A stretch of 64,000 nucleotides of DNA, from assembly GCF_022690765.1 (NCBI RefSeq), contig NZ_JALCZA010000015.1, positions 1 to 64,000 of the forward strand, read 5' to 3'. The stretch comes from Anaeromyxobacter oryzisoli. GTDB taxonomy: Bacteria > Myxococcota > Myxococcia > Myxococcales > Anaeromyxobacteraceae. The notes under the pieces are model-generated. The model was not told where the DNA came from. It ran no database searches and saw only the letters and a list, made by a program, of their open reading frames with translations. Positions 18,045 to 26,111 of the stretch are shown piece after piece. Positions within the stretch are counted from its first letter, which is position 1. Each line of letters begins with the position of its first letter. The translations under genes were made by a program, and so were the position numbers.

Positions 18045-18944
18045 ATGACTGCGCCGCGCCAGGTCCTCAAGGGCACTACTTACCTCGTCACCCGCCGCTG
18101 CTCCGAGCGCCGCTATTTCCTCCGCCCGTCGAGCAAGACCGACGCCATCTTCCGCTACGTCCTCGCCGTCGCAGCGGAACGGTGCCAGATCCAGGTCCAC
18201 GCCTTCTGCGTGCTCTCGAACCACTTCCATATGGTCGTCACCGACCCGCACGCCCGACTCCCCGAGTTCCACCGCTACCTCGACGGCCTCGTCGCCAGGG
18301 CGATCAACTGCGCCCTCGGGCGGTGGGAGAGCTTCTGGGGCCCCGACAGCTACAGCGCGGTGAGGCTCGAAACTGCCGACGCGATCATCGAGAAGATGGT
18401 CTACGTCCTCGCCAACCCAGTCGCCGCCGGCCTCGTCCGCCGCGGCCGGGAGTGGCCGGGGCTCTGGTCCGATCCGAACTTGATCGGTGGAGAGCCCATC
18501 GTCGCCGAGCGGCCGACGAAATTCTTCCGCAAGCTCGGCTGCATGCCGGCCTCGGCGAACCTCCAGCTCCACAGGCCTCCCGGGTTCGAGTCGGACGACG
18601 CCTTCGCCCGGCGGCTCGGCAAGGCGCTCCGCGATGCCGAGGACCGCGCCGCGGCGAAGCTCGAAGTCGAAGGCCGCTCCTTCCTCGGCGCAGCCCGGGT
18701 CCTCGCGCAGAAGCCCCACGCCCGCCCTGCCCCCGGTGAACCGCGAAGAGGGCTCAATCCCAGGGTCGCCTGCAGGGCCAAGTGGAAGCGGATCGAGGCG
18801 CTCCAGCGGCTCGAGGAGTTCGGACGGGCCTATCAGGCCGCGCTCGAGTCCTGGAGGACTGGCGTTCGCGACGTCCTCTTCCCTCCCGGCACGTGGCTCA
18901 TGCGCGTGCAGCATTCCGCCCTGTGCGGCGAAGCGTGCGGATAG
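18045..18944 (+). CDS. REP-associated tyrosine transposase (RAYT), copy 1
   Basis: This 299-residue Y1/HUH-type single-strand transposase belongs to the TnpA_REP family. The HUH motif is NHFH (His60 and His62), and the catalytic Tyr120 is in MVYVLANPVAAGL, matching the family pattern Y-x-x-x-NPVxAGLV. RAYTs nick REP hairpins and probably spread them through the genome. It starts with ATG at 18045, the point where similarity to copy 2 becomes protein-coding. A REP-like element sits 71 bp upstream. The second copy at 49331-50227 is highly similar throughout. Confidence 0.9.
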   Translation: MTAPRQVLKGTTYLVTRRCSERRYFLRPSSKTDAIFRYVLAVAAERCQIQVHAFCVLSNHFHMVVTDPHARLPEFHRYLDGLVARAINCALGRWESFWGPDSYSAVRLETADAIIEKMVYVLANPVAAGLVRRGREWPGLWSDPNLIGGEPIVAERPTKFFRKLGCMPASANLQLHRPPGFESDDAFARRLGKALRDAEDRAAAKLEVEGRSFLGAARVLAQKPHARPAPGEPRRGLNPRVACRAKWKRIEALQRLEEFGRAYQAALESWRTGVRDVLFPPGTWLMRVQHSALCGEACG

Positions 18945-19250
18945 CATCATTGCTTCATCGCTCCGTCAGTCCAGACACGTTCGGCCGGCTCTCCCGGTGA
19001 GATGCCGAGGGCTCGCTCACGCCACCACCTTGGTCTTCGCGCACAGTGACCCACTCTCTGCGTCTCGCCGCGCTTGTCGCTGCGCTCTCCATGGCGTCCT
19101 TGCCTCACCACTCCGGCCTCGAAAGGCCGCTCCTACCGGTCGACGCTCGATCCCTCATCCCCTCCCCGCAACTACTCTCGGTCGGGGCACTCCATTGCTG
19201 CTTCCTGATGAGCACTCTTCCATCAGATCGGCTTCAACCGGTTCGGTGTT
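18945..19250. other. Gene-free stretch downstream of RAYT copy 1
   Basis: This 306-bp stretch has no convincing coding region. It carries a short hairpin CGGCCT-CGAA-AGGCCG near 19115-19130 and a diverged REP-like motif at 19169-19188. It may mark the edge of an older insertion next to the Rhs locus. Confidence 0.5.
19169..19188 (-). repeat. Diverged REP-like motif
   Basis: GCAACTACTCTCGGTCGGGG matches the REP core AACTTCTCTCGGTCGGG with one mismatch. Together with 17391-17410 it flanks the RAYT copy 1 region in the same orientation. Confidence 0.55.
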
Positions 19251-19607
19251 CTAGGGCTCCCATTCGATCATCTGTTCCACGGCGAAGCGGAACCATGCCC
19301 ACACATCGGGAAACACCCTTCTTTGTTCTGTTCCGGGTGTTGCTCCATCATGGAGCAGCACAACCTGCCCCGGCCGCGACCGGTCGAAACACGCCACGTC
19401 GTCGTTGTCTTGCCGTCGAGCGAACGGGAGGCGCTCAGTGCCTGGATACCGCCGAACTAGCTCGGCCGCGTAGCGTGTGACCCGCTCTGCGTCCAACAGA
19501 TACCAGGGAGTCAGGTCCACGATGCCCTGCTCCACCAACCGGAGGTAGGCCCGCGGATAAGTGAACCACGGCGGGCACTGAGAGTCGTCGAGTACGCGAA
19601 TCGTCAT
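19251..19607 (-). CDS. Candidate immunity protein for the Rhs toxin
   Basis: This 118-residue cytoplasmic protein starts 3 bp after the Rhs stop codon, exactly where polymorphic-toxin immunity genes sit. It contains LPFARRQDNDDVACFD, a strand-turn pattern, then VVLLHDGATPG and a final VWAWFRFAVEQM. That arrangement resembles SUKH/SMI1-like or other small immunity families, though none was identified with certainty. Its expected role is to bind and neutralise the C-terminal toxin domain of the adjacent Rhs protein. Lower GC than housekeeping genes supports co-acquisition. Confidence 0.65.
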   Translation of the reverse strand: MTIRVLDDSQCPPWFTYPRAYLRLVEQGIVDLTPWYLLDAERVTRYAAELVRRYPGTERLPFARRQDNDDVACFDRSRPGQVVLLHDGATPGTEQRRVFPDVWAWFRFAVEQMIEWEP

Positions 19608-19610
19608 GGC

Positions 19611-22600
19611 TTAGTTACTCTTTGGAGGCTCGGGGGATCCGTTCGGATATGCAGTGCGGAAGCCCGCACCCTGCCCATCTATCCGGTTCTTCACGGCATC
19701 GCCCCACGTTTGGGGCTTCACCCCTGCTCGTGACGTGAACCGCTCAACCTGGCCTGCCGGGAGAGATTCGCCGGCCTCGTGCACCACGGCAGGAACAGGA
19801 GTGTTGGTACGAGTAGCGGCGAGGAGGCGCGTATTGTCGACCGTAACTAACGTGCCATCGGGCATGCGGACCACGTCGACAGGCGGACCCTTCCACCCTT
19901 TCTTCTCCATGCTCTTCACCAGTTCCTCGACGCCACTCACAGTCCGCTGCGAATATCGGATACTGCGCGGGTCAAGCGCGACAGGGTCGGCCGCAGGTGC
20001 GCGCCTTGGCGTCGCCACCTTTTCGCCAGCGGTCAGGCCGACACCCACGAGAACGGGAAGGGCCTGGAAGACGAACGCATTCTCGACATCCAGGAGATCC
20101 TGCTCGGATCGCTGGAGGCCCGGCAGCCGGGCGCCGTAAGGGGCTATCGCGTCGCGCAGCAGTCCGTGTTGCGAGAGATACTCGGGGCTAACCTTGTCCA
20201 AGAGGCCAGAGCGCTCCAGGTAATCCGCAGAGATCGGATTCTCCAGGATGCGGCTTTCGACCGGGTCCTCTCCATCGGGATCGATAAGACGCTGAGGGGA
20301 CCACAGCGCGTAGGCGAAGAGCGAAAGCTTCCTCGGATCCGGAGCGTCGGTCCAGCGTTGCACAATGGGATCGGTGCTCTTCCACCTCACCCTCACCGAA
20401 TCGAAATACCGGGCGCCGAAATAGTAGAGCCCCGTCTCCTCGTCGAACTCCTTGCTCGTGAAGAGGAACCTCTGCCCCTTCACCGGGGCCCCGTCCGCGT
20501 CGCTCTGCGGATCCCGCCACACCTCGCCGTACGGGAAGTACTCGACGTGCTCGTGCACCCGCCCGTTCTGGTCGGTGACCCAGCTCGTCGAGCCGAGGTG
20601 ATCGGGGTGGTAGTAGTAGGTCTCCGGCCGTACGGTGGTGTCGTCGAACCGGTGGTTCACCGACGGCTCGCCTCCCGGTAGCACCGGGCATTTCTGGGGC
20701 TGGTAGTTGGACGGATCGCAGCCGTTGTCGTTCTGCGTGCCGTTCGCCGTGCTCGAGGTGGCCGCGAGGGTCGCGGTCACGGTGGCGGTCGGCGCGCCGG
20801 TCCAGCCCGGCGGCGGGAGGAGCTTGGAGGCGAGCCGCGTCGCGCCGGCGAAGACGTGCTTCGTCGCGGCACGCCGCCCCTTGAGCGACCAGAACTGCCC
20901 AATGGTGATGCTCTCCCCTCCCCGGCCGAGCTTCACCACCCGATCGCCCGCCGCGTCGTAGACGAACCGCGTGATGTTCCGACCACCGCCCTCGATCACG
21001 TGGTCGAGCCGGTTCTCCTCCGTCCAGCCGAACCGCCGCAGGTGATCCGCGGTCGCGGTGCAGGTGGGATCGCCCTGGTCCCGGCACTCGGCGGCGGTGT
21101 TTCCGTTCGCGTCGAAAACCACGAACGTGTCGCCGATCCGGGTCGCCCGGTGCGGATGGGCCGGATCGTACGCGTAGGCGAACTCGTGGTTCGTCTGCGG
21201 CGGCCGCTCGTAGGACACGCTCGCGTCGCCGTGCACGACCTCGTGCACCTGCACGTTGGCGGTCATGTTGTGGATATCGGAGAACGCGTACGTCGCCGTG
21301 AACCGGTCGATGGTGCGCGGCCGCGACTTCGCCTCGCCGTGCGCCATCTTCAGCCGGTAGAGGTCGTCGTACTGGAACTCGTACCGGACCTCGCCCGACC
21401 GGTCACCGACCGGCTCCCCCAGGGCGTTCACCATCGACTTGACGTTGCCCACCCGGTCGTAACCGTAGGTGATCGCCTGGAGCGTCCGCCCGAGCGGCGT
21501 CACCGTCGTGAGCCTGTGGAGCCGTCGCGTGAGCGGCTCATAGCCATAGCTCGAGACGACCCCGTTTCCGAGCACCATCCGGACCCGCTGACCGAACTCG
21601 TCGTACATGAGCGACGCGAGGTAGACTTCGTCGCCCGGTACGCTCGAGCCCGCCGGCCGGTGCCCCGTCGCGCTCTCGAGCAACCCGCCCGCGTCGTACT
21701 GGTAGCCCACGGTCTCCATGTCCGGATAGGTGATGCTCATCATCCGACCGAATGAGTCCCAGGTGAAGGACGTGGTGAAGGTCTGCGTCCGGTAGTACGG
21801 AGGCATCGCCTTCAGCACCCGGGTCGTGGACGCCAGCGAGCCCAGCTCGTCGTAGCTGCGCTTCTCGACCCCCGCGTCGTCCTGCACCTCGACGATGCGC
21901 CCGACGCCGTTCTTGTCCGCGTCCGCGAGCTTGCCGTAGACGTACGTCACGTTCCGGCTCGAGTCCGGGTACTCGATCTTGACCAGCTGGTCGTAGTCGT
22001 AGACGTAGTGGATGAAGCGGCCGGCCTGGTCGAGGTTCGGGTCGTACTTCCGGATCACGTTGCCGGCCGGATCGAGGTCGAACCGGAGCGCCCCCGTGTC
22101 GGGGTTCACCAGCTTCGTCCGCCGACCGAGGAGATCGTACTCGGCCCAGGTGGTGTTCCCGGCGGCGTCCACGATCTTCCTCAGGTCGCCAACCGGGTTG
22201 TACTCGTAAGACGTGGTGGGCGTGCGCCCCTCGATCCGCTCCTCCACCGCGACGACGCGGTCGGCGGCGTCCTTGTACGTCGCCTTCGCGTGCCCCTCCG
22301 CGTCCGTGGCGACCGTCCGGTAGCGCCGGGTGACCGAGCCGGCCGGCATCCCGAAGCCGATGTCGACGCGGGTGATGGACCCGTCCGGCTCGACTGTCTC
22401 GATCATGCGACCGAGGTCGTCGTAGAGGAACCGGGTCGGGTTCCGGGGCGTCCCGGGGACGTACTCCGGACGGGAGCTGAAGCTGCCGAAGGTCTGGCCC
22501 TGGAGCGCGACGCGCCCCATCGCGTCATAGACCTGGTGACCGCTGACGGACCAGCCGATCCCCTTGGTCTGCTCCGACGTAGCCATCTCCGCCGTCTTCT

Positions 22601-24059
22601 TCGTCTGGATCGTGCGTCCGAGCCCGTCCATGACGATTACGGTATCGACGCTCCCGCGGCTGTCGCCCGCCCTGCGCGGCAACCGGTTGTGCGTCCACGC
22701 GTAGGCCGGCGCCGCGTCGTGAGCGTAGGTGATCCAGACCGTCGGCGCGGCGAGGGTGTCCTTCGGGCCCGCGAGCCGCTCGAGCCGGCCGAACGCGTCG
22801 AACGCGCGCGCCGTCACCTTCCCGTTCACGTCGGTGGTCGTCGTCGCCTCGCCGAAGCGGAAGTCGTAGTCGGCCGTCGACGTGTAGCCGTGCGAGTCGG
22901 TGATCGAGGTGACGTACGAGCCGGTCACGCCGTCGTACCCGTAGTTCGTCTGGTACCGCAGGCGGCTCTCGTTCTCCGGTCCCTGCACCCAGTCGAGCGT
23001 GCCGTTCGCGTTCCAGTGGAGATCGGTCGTGGCGCTCTGGCCGTTGCCCAGGTCGGCGACGAACTTCTGGAGATTCCCGGCGCCGTCGTACATGGCCGAG
23101 CGCGACCTCAGCACCTTGCCGCTCAGGTCGGTGACGACCACGGACTCCGGGCGCGCGATCGAGTAGAGCGCGCTTGCGGCGGAGTCGGTCGCGTACCGGA
23201 TCGTGGCGAGGAGATCGTCGGCGGGATCGGCGACGTCGCCGAAGTCGTGGAACGCGATCACGTTCCCCGTCTCGTCGTAGGTGAACTCCTGTCGCGTGAC
23301 GAGGCCGGCGGTCGGCTGCCCCTCGTAGGACCGCTTCTCGACCGCGGCGAGCTTGGTGAAGAAGGACCCGCAGTAGGACCGCGGATCGAGGAGGATGGGC
23401 GTATTGCTCGAGCAGCCCTGGGCGGGCGTGGTCTGGAGCAGCGGATCGCTCCAGGAGTTGACCGTCTCCACCCATACCCGGTCGTCCTTGCCGAGCACGC
23501 GCTCGGAGACGAGCAGCCCCTTCGTGAGGGCGTTCGCGTTGCTGAAGACCTGCTCGAGCGTCGTCCCGTCCGGGTTCGTCCGCGTGACCTTCTCGAAACC
23601 GAGGAACTCCCGCTCGATGCGGTCGTAGCGGCCGTTCTTGTACGAGTACTTGGTCTCGAGATCGTGCCCCGGCTCACCGGCAGCGGCTCGTCCGAGCGCC
23701 CCGGCCCCGTCGTAGGCGGCGAGCAGGTAGCTCTTCGCGCCGACGACGGGATTCCAAGACGCGCTCGCGGAACCCAGGCTCCCGTCGCTCGCGACGAGCC
23801 CGAGCGGCTGATCCAGCCAGGGTGGCGACCCCACCGTGAACTGGCCGACCACCGCGGTCGCCCCGGACTGCGCGGTCACCGTGTACGTCCCCTGCGCAGC
23901 CGGGATCCCGGGCGCCCAGGTCAGCGTGCGGGGGAAATTGGCGTAGTAGGTGAGCGCGAGCGGCGCGCTCGCCGGCAGGTTCGGGCCGACCACCTGGACC
24001 TCCCAGGTCGAGGTGGTCGCCGATCCATCGGCGGCGGAGATGGAGAGCCAGACCGCCAA
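19611..24059 (-). CDS. Rhs/YD-repeat polymorphic toxin (main reading frame)
   Basis: This is the main 1482-residue frame of an Rhs-family protein. Dozens of YD repeats (YDxxGRxxxxxxxDG) fill residues about 150-1150 and would form the toxin-enclosing shell. The core ends with HPDHLGSTSWVTD, ARYFDSV and FAYALWSPQRLIDPDGEDP (near 1260), the usual boundary to the variable toxin. The C-terminal domain (about 1363-1482) contains GPPVDVVRMPDGTLVTVDNT and QTWGDAVKNRI and has a ParB/sulfiredoxin-like look. The TTG at 24059 is only the first possible start in this frame. The real N-terminus lies upstream in other frames, separated by a 10-G tract. Confidence 0.85.
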   Translation of the reverse strand: MAVWLSISAADGSATTSTWEVQVVGPNLPASAPLALTYYANFPRTLTWAPGIPAAQGTYTVTAQSGATAVVGQFTVGSPPWLDQPLGLVASDGSLGSASASWNPVVGAKSYLLAAYDGAGALGRAAAGEPGHDLETKYSYKNGRYDRIEREFLGFEKVTRTNPDGTTLEQVFSNANALTKGLLVSERVLGKDDRVWVETVNSWSDPLLQTTPAQGCSSNTPILLDPRSYCGSFFTKLAAVEKRSYEGQPTAGLVTRQEFTYDETGNVIAFHDFGDVADPADDLLATIRYATDSAASALYSIARPESVVVTDLSGKVLRSRSAMYDGAGNLQKFVADLGNGQSATTDLHWNANGTLDWVQGPENESRLRYQTNYGYDGVTGSYVTSITDSHGYTSTADYDFRFGEATTTTDVNGKVTARAFDAFGRLERLAGPKDTLAAPTVWITYAHDAAPAYAWTHNRLPRRAGDSRGSVDTVIVMDGLGRTIQTKKTAEMATSEQTKGIGWSVSGHQVYDAMGRVALQGQTFGSFSSRPEYVPGTPRNPTRFLYDDLGRMIETVEPDGSITRVDIGFGMPAGSVTRRYRTVATDAEGHAKATYKDAADRVVAVEERIEGRTPTTSYEYNPVGDLRKIVDAAGNTTWAEYDLLGRRTKLVNPDTGALRFDLDPAGNVIRKYDPNLDQAGRFIHYVYDYDQLVKIEYPDSSRNVTYVYGKLADADKNGVGRIVEVQDDAGVEKRSYDELGSLASTTRVLKAMPPYYRTQTFTTSFTWDSFGRMMSITYPDMETVGYQYDAGGLLESATGHRPAGSSVPGDEVYLASLMYDEFGQRVRMVLGNGVVSSYGYEPLTRRLHRLTTVTPLGRTLQAITYGYDRVGNVKSMVNALGEPVGDRSGEVRYEFQYDDLYRLKMAHGEAKSRPRTIDRFTATYAFSDIHNMTANVQVHEVVHGDASVSYERPPQTNHEFAYAYDPAHPHRATRIGDTFVVFDANGNTAAECRDQGDPTCTATADHLRRFGWTEENRLDHVIEGGGRNITRFVYDAAGDRVVKLGRGGESITIGQFWSLKGRRAATKHVFAGATRLASKLLPPPGWTGAPTATVTATLAATSSTANGTQNDNGCDPSNYQPQKCPVLPGGEPSVNHRFDDTTVRPETYYYHPDHLGSTSWVTDQNGRVHEHVEYFPYGEVWRDPQSDADGAPVKGQRFLFTSKEFDEETGLYYFGARYFDSVRVRWKSTDPIVQRWTDAPDPRKLSLFAYALWSPQRLIDPDGEDPVESRILENPISADYLERSGLLDKVSPEYLSQHGLLRDAIAPYGARLPGLQRSEQDLLDVENAFVFQALPVLVGVGLTAGEKVATPRRAPAADPVALDPRSIRYSQRTVSGVEELVKSMEKKGWKGPPVDVVRMPDGTLVTVDNTRLLAATRTNTPVPAVVHEAGESLPAGQVERFTSRAGVKPQTWGDAVKNRIDGQGAGFRTAYPNGSPEPPKSN

Positions 24060-24523
24060 CGACCGTGCGCCGATGCCGTTGTCGTACGCCCCCCCCCCAC
24101 GGCGCGGAGCACGACCGGCGGAGCGCCGGCGACGCGCGCGAGGCCGAGGCGCGCCTCCGAGACGTCGAACGTCGGCGGCAGGGGCGGCACCATCGCGGAG
24201 CTCGCCGCGATGGCCGCGAGATCGGCCGAGACCGCCAGCACCGACGCGCTGTACGCGCCCGACGGGAGCGCGGAGAGATCGCAGCTCGTGCCGCTCCCCG
24301 CGGTATCGAGCTGCAACGCTCCGGCGGCATAGACGCGACAGATGTAGGCGATCGCGCCCGGAACCGGCGCCCAGTCGATCCGGGAGCCGTCGGCCGCGAC
24401 CACGGGCGCCGGGAGCGGCAGGCTGCTGCTCGCGACATCGAGCGAGACGCTCGCGCGGACCGAGTCCTGCCCGCTCTCCGCGACGACCTGATAGCTACCC
24501 GGGCTGGGCGCGGCGTCGCGCAT
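24060..24523 (-). pseudogene. Out-of-frame middle segment of the Rhs gene (Ig-like region)
   Basis: From ATG 24523 a frame reads MRDAAPSPGSYQVVAESG and continues with plausible sequence to VVLRAVGGG at the G tract, after which it becomes meaningless and stops at 23921. Its content, a FlgD-like turn RDAAPSPGSYQVVAE and an Ala/Ser-rich Ig-like domain, is what should join the lipoprotein segment upstream to the Rhs frame downstream. It is read here as part of one gene broken by two frameshifts. Confidence 0.7.
24089..24098 (-). repeat. Poly-G tract (10 G) at a frame break in the Rhs gene
   Basis: Ten consecutive C on the plus strand are ten G on the coding strand. The upstream frame enters the run and the Rhs frame leaves it in a different register. 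One added or two removed bases would join them. Such tracts are classical slippage sites; a sequencing or assembly error is the main alternative. Confidence 0.75.
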
Positions 24524-24812
24524 ACCACGAGGCCATGTACGCGCCCGGGCCGGTCACCGACTGGAGCGTCGCGACGGTGATCCCCGAGCCGTCGCGTACG
24601 GTGATGGTCCACGGTGAGCTCGGCCCCGCCCCTCCCGCATCACGGAGCGTCGCGACGAGCGCGGTTCCGAGCCGACCCGAGCCGTCGTCGTAGACCCCGA
24701 CCCGGGCCTCCAGCGCGAACGGTGAGCTCTTGGCCGAGGACGAGGACCCACACGCAGCGATGACGAGCAGCGTGAGCGATGCGTGAAACGCGCGCAGCAA
24801 GCGAGTGCGCAC
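24495..24812 (-). CDS. Lipoprotein N-terminal segment of the Rhs gene
   Basis: A GTG at 24812 after a GGGGGAG site starts VRTRLLRAFHASLTLLVIAACG, a good lipoprotein signal with Cys in IAAC. The following strand-rich region (ALEARVGVYDDGSG, PWTITVRDGSGITVA, GAYMASWY) is FlgD/Ig-like. The frame then ends as ARRRAQPG at a point where the neighbouring frame continues naturally with RDAAPSPGSYQ, so a one-base shift is likely. On its own it would be a 105-residue lipoprotein; in context it is the secretion and anchoring end of the Rhs protein. Confidence 0.6.
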   Translation of the reverse strand: MRTRLLRAFHASLTLLVIAACGSSSSAKSSPFALEARVGVYDDGSGRLGTALVATLRDAGGAGPSSPWTITVRDGSGITVATLQSVTGPGAYMASWYARRRAQPG

Positions 24813-25467
24813 GGCTCTCCCCCTGAGAAGCACGTCCGGAGGGTGTGAGACACACTCGCCGGCCTTCGGTACGCCCTAGGGCCGCGTGGGTCCGGGCTAT
24901 TGCTCGCTCGCCTCGCGGTCGAGGTCGCTATTGTCGTGCCGTGTTGGTCGACGAGCCTGCCAAGGAGATCACGGTCCGTCAACGAGAAACGCAGAGCGCC
25001 ACGGAATCGCTACACTTTCCGTTCCGCGCACCATCGGTCGAACACGAGCTGCTCTTCGAGCTGTTCGTATCCTGCCCGCTCACCGCGGCCACGATCGACG
25101 ACAGAGCCCGATCCCTGCTCGCGCGGGGGTGAGCTTCTTCTCGCCGTCGCTGTCACGGCATCGGGGTGATCCGGCGCCCACGTCACCTCGCATGACCGCT
25201 TCAGCCATTTCGTTTGATATCAGGCTGAACCATGCTCCCACCGGTCCGACCTTCTCTCGAGGATCCTACCCTGGACGAGAGCGGCCGTTACGTGATCACC
25301 GCGTTCGGATGCGGGTGATGGGAAGCCCCAACAGGACAGCCGTGTCGTGTGGGCAATCCGACCAACGGAGCTCTGGGTCGCATGACGCGAACAGCGCACG
25401 CTGCCCGCCTGCTCCGCGCAGACGGGCAGCGTGCGTCGCAGCAGCTCGATGCCAGCAGGCGTCGCGA
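24813..25467. other. Gene-free stretch upstream of the Rhs locus
   Basis: About 655 bp without a convincing gene; open frames here lack start context and coding character. The region has visibly lower GC than the surroundings up to about 25260. Its distal part is a degraded copy of the dispersed 190-bp element (about 25330-25470), including a strong hairpin. Confidence 0.6.
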
Positions 25468-25470
25468 TCA
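25330..25470 (+). repeat. Dispersed ~190-bp element, copy D (partial, degraded)
   Basis: The right part GGCAGCGTGCGTCGCAGCAG, then TCGATGCCAGCAGGCGTCGC and GATCAG, matches the right end of copies A and B. The left part is only weakly similar. As in copy B, the terminal ATCA supplies the stop codon of the minus-strand gene next to it (cupin, stop at 25468-25470). Confidence 0.65.
25396..25434. terminator. Strong hairpin downstream of the cupin gene
   Basis: A perfect 12-bp stem GCACGCTGCCCG / CGGGCAGCGTGC encloses a 15-nt loop. It lies 33 bp beyond the cupin stop codon and could end transcription from that gene, though no T-tract is present. Confidence 0.45.
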
Positions 25471-25875
25471 GTGCGCGGGCGGCTGCCTCCCGCCGGCGCC
25501 CGCCTGCGCCTCGCGTCCGGCGCGGGCGTAATGCTCCGCCCCCGAGAAGTCCAGGAGCACGCAGGCGTCGTTCCCGACGGTCCAGGCGTCGTGTCCGGGC
25601 GGGATGAAGACGTAGTCGCCCGGCTCGATCTCGGCTTCCAGGCCGTCGTCCATCACGATGTGCATCCGCCCCGAGAGGACGTACCCCGAGTGCGTTGCCT
25701 GGCAGCTCTCCGTCTTCGCGATCGGCTTCACGTGCGTGGACCACTTCCAGCCCGGCTCGAACACGCCGCGGCCGACCGTGGCGTCTCCGACCTTGACGAG
25801 GTCGATCCGCCCCTTCGCCTGGAACGACCGCGTCTCGTCGGGAGACGAGAACTTCTTCACCGTCATCTTCGCCAT
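25468..25875 (-). CDS. Small cupin-domain protein
   Basis: This 135-residue single-domain cupin starts with ATG at 25875 (MAKMTVKKF). Cupin motif 1 is spread over GWKWSTHVKPIAKTESCQATHSGYVLSGRMHI and motif 2 over EPGDYVFIPPGHDAW, with His residues positioned for metal binding. The phrases SCQATHSGYVLSG and PPGHDAWTVGN are common in stand-alone cupins from soil bacteria. The function is unassigned; a metal-dependent enzyme or sensor is possible. Confidence 0.85.
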   Translation of the reverse strand: MAKMTVKKFSSPDETRSFQAKGRIDLVKVGDATVGRGVFEPGWKWSTHVKPIAKTESCQATHSGYVLSGRMHIVMDDGLEAEIEPGDYVFIPPGHDAWTVGNDACVLLDFSGAEHYARAGREAQAGAGGRQPPAH

Positions 25876-25987
25876 GTGCCGTCCCTCCCCCATCGGCTAG
25901 CTAACGGCGCCGCCGGCGCGGGAGCGGCATTCTCGGGTACGCGAGCGGCGGCGGGTGCGCACGCTCGAACGCCGAGCAGCCAGCTAC

Positions 25988-26029
25988 CGCCGGCAGAGCC
26001 GGCGGCGCGCGGACGGCCAGGTCCGCGCG
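25988..26029. terminator. Double hairpin downstream of the SDR gene
   Basis: Two adjacent hairpins occur: CGCCGGC-AGA-GCCGGCG (25988-26004) and CGCGCGGAC-N6-GTCCGCGCG (26006-26029). They lie 83 bp after the SDR stop, in position to terminate or stabilise that transcript. No T-tract follows. Confidence 0.45.
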
Positions 26030-26111
26030 AAGGAGACCGTCCCTCATCTCGCCGGGACGGCAGCGCGTTTTCGAGTCACGCCGCCAGAAGCGGCGGGTTG
26101 CCTGCCAATGC

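Noticed and set aside
19046..19480. 144-codon frame downstream of RAYT copy 1
   Set aside because: It runs across the REP-like motif and overlaps the immunity candidate on the other strand; composition is not protein-like.
24845..25132. 95-codon frame upstream of the Rhs locus
   Set aside because: No start context, no recognisable motif, and it crosses a region that looks non-coding.
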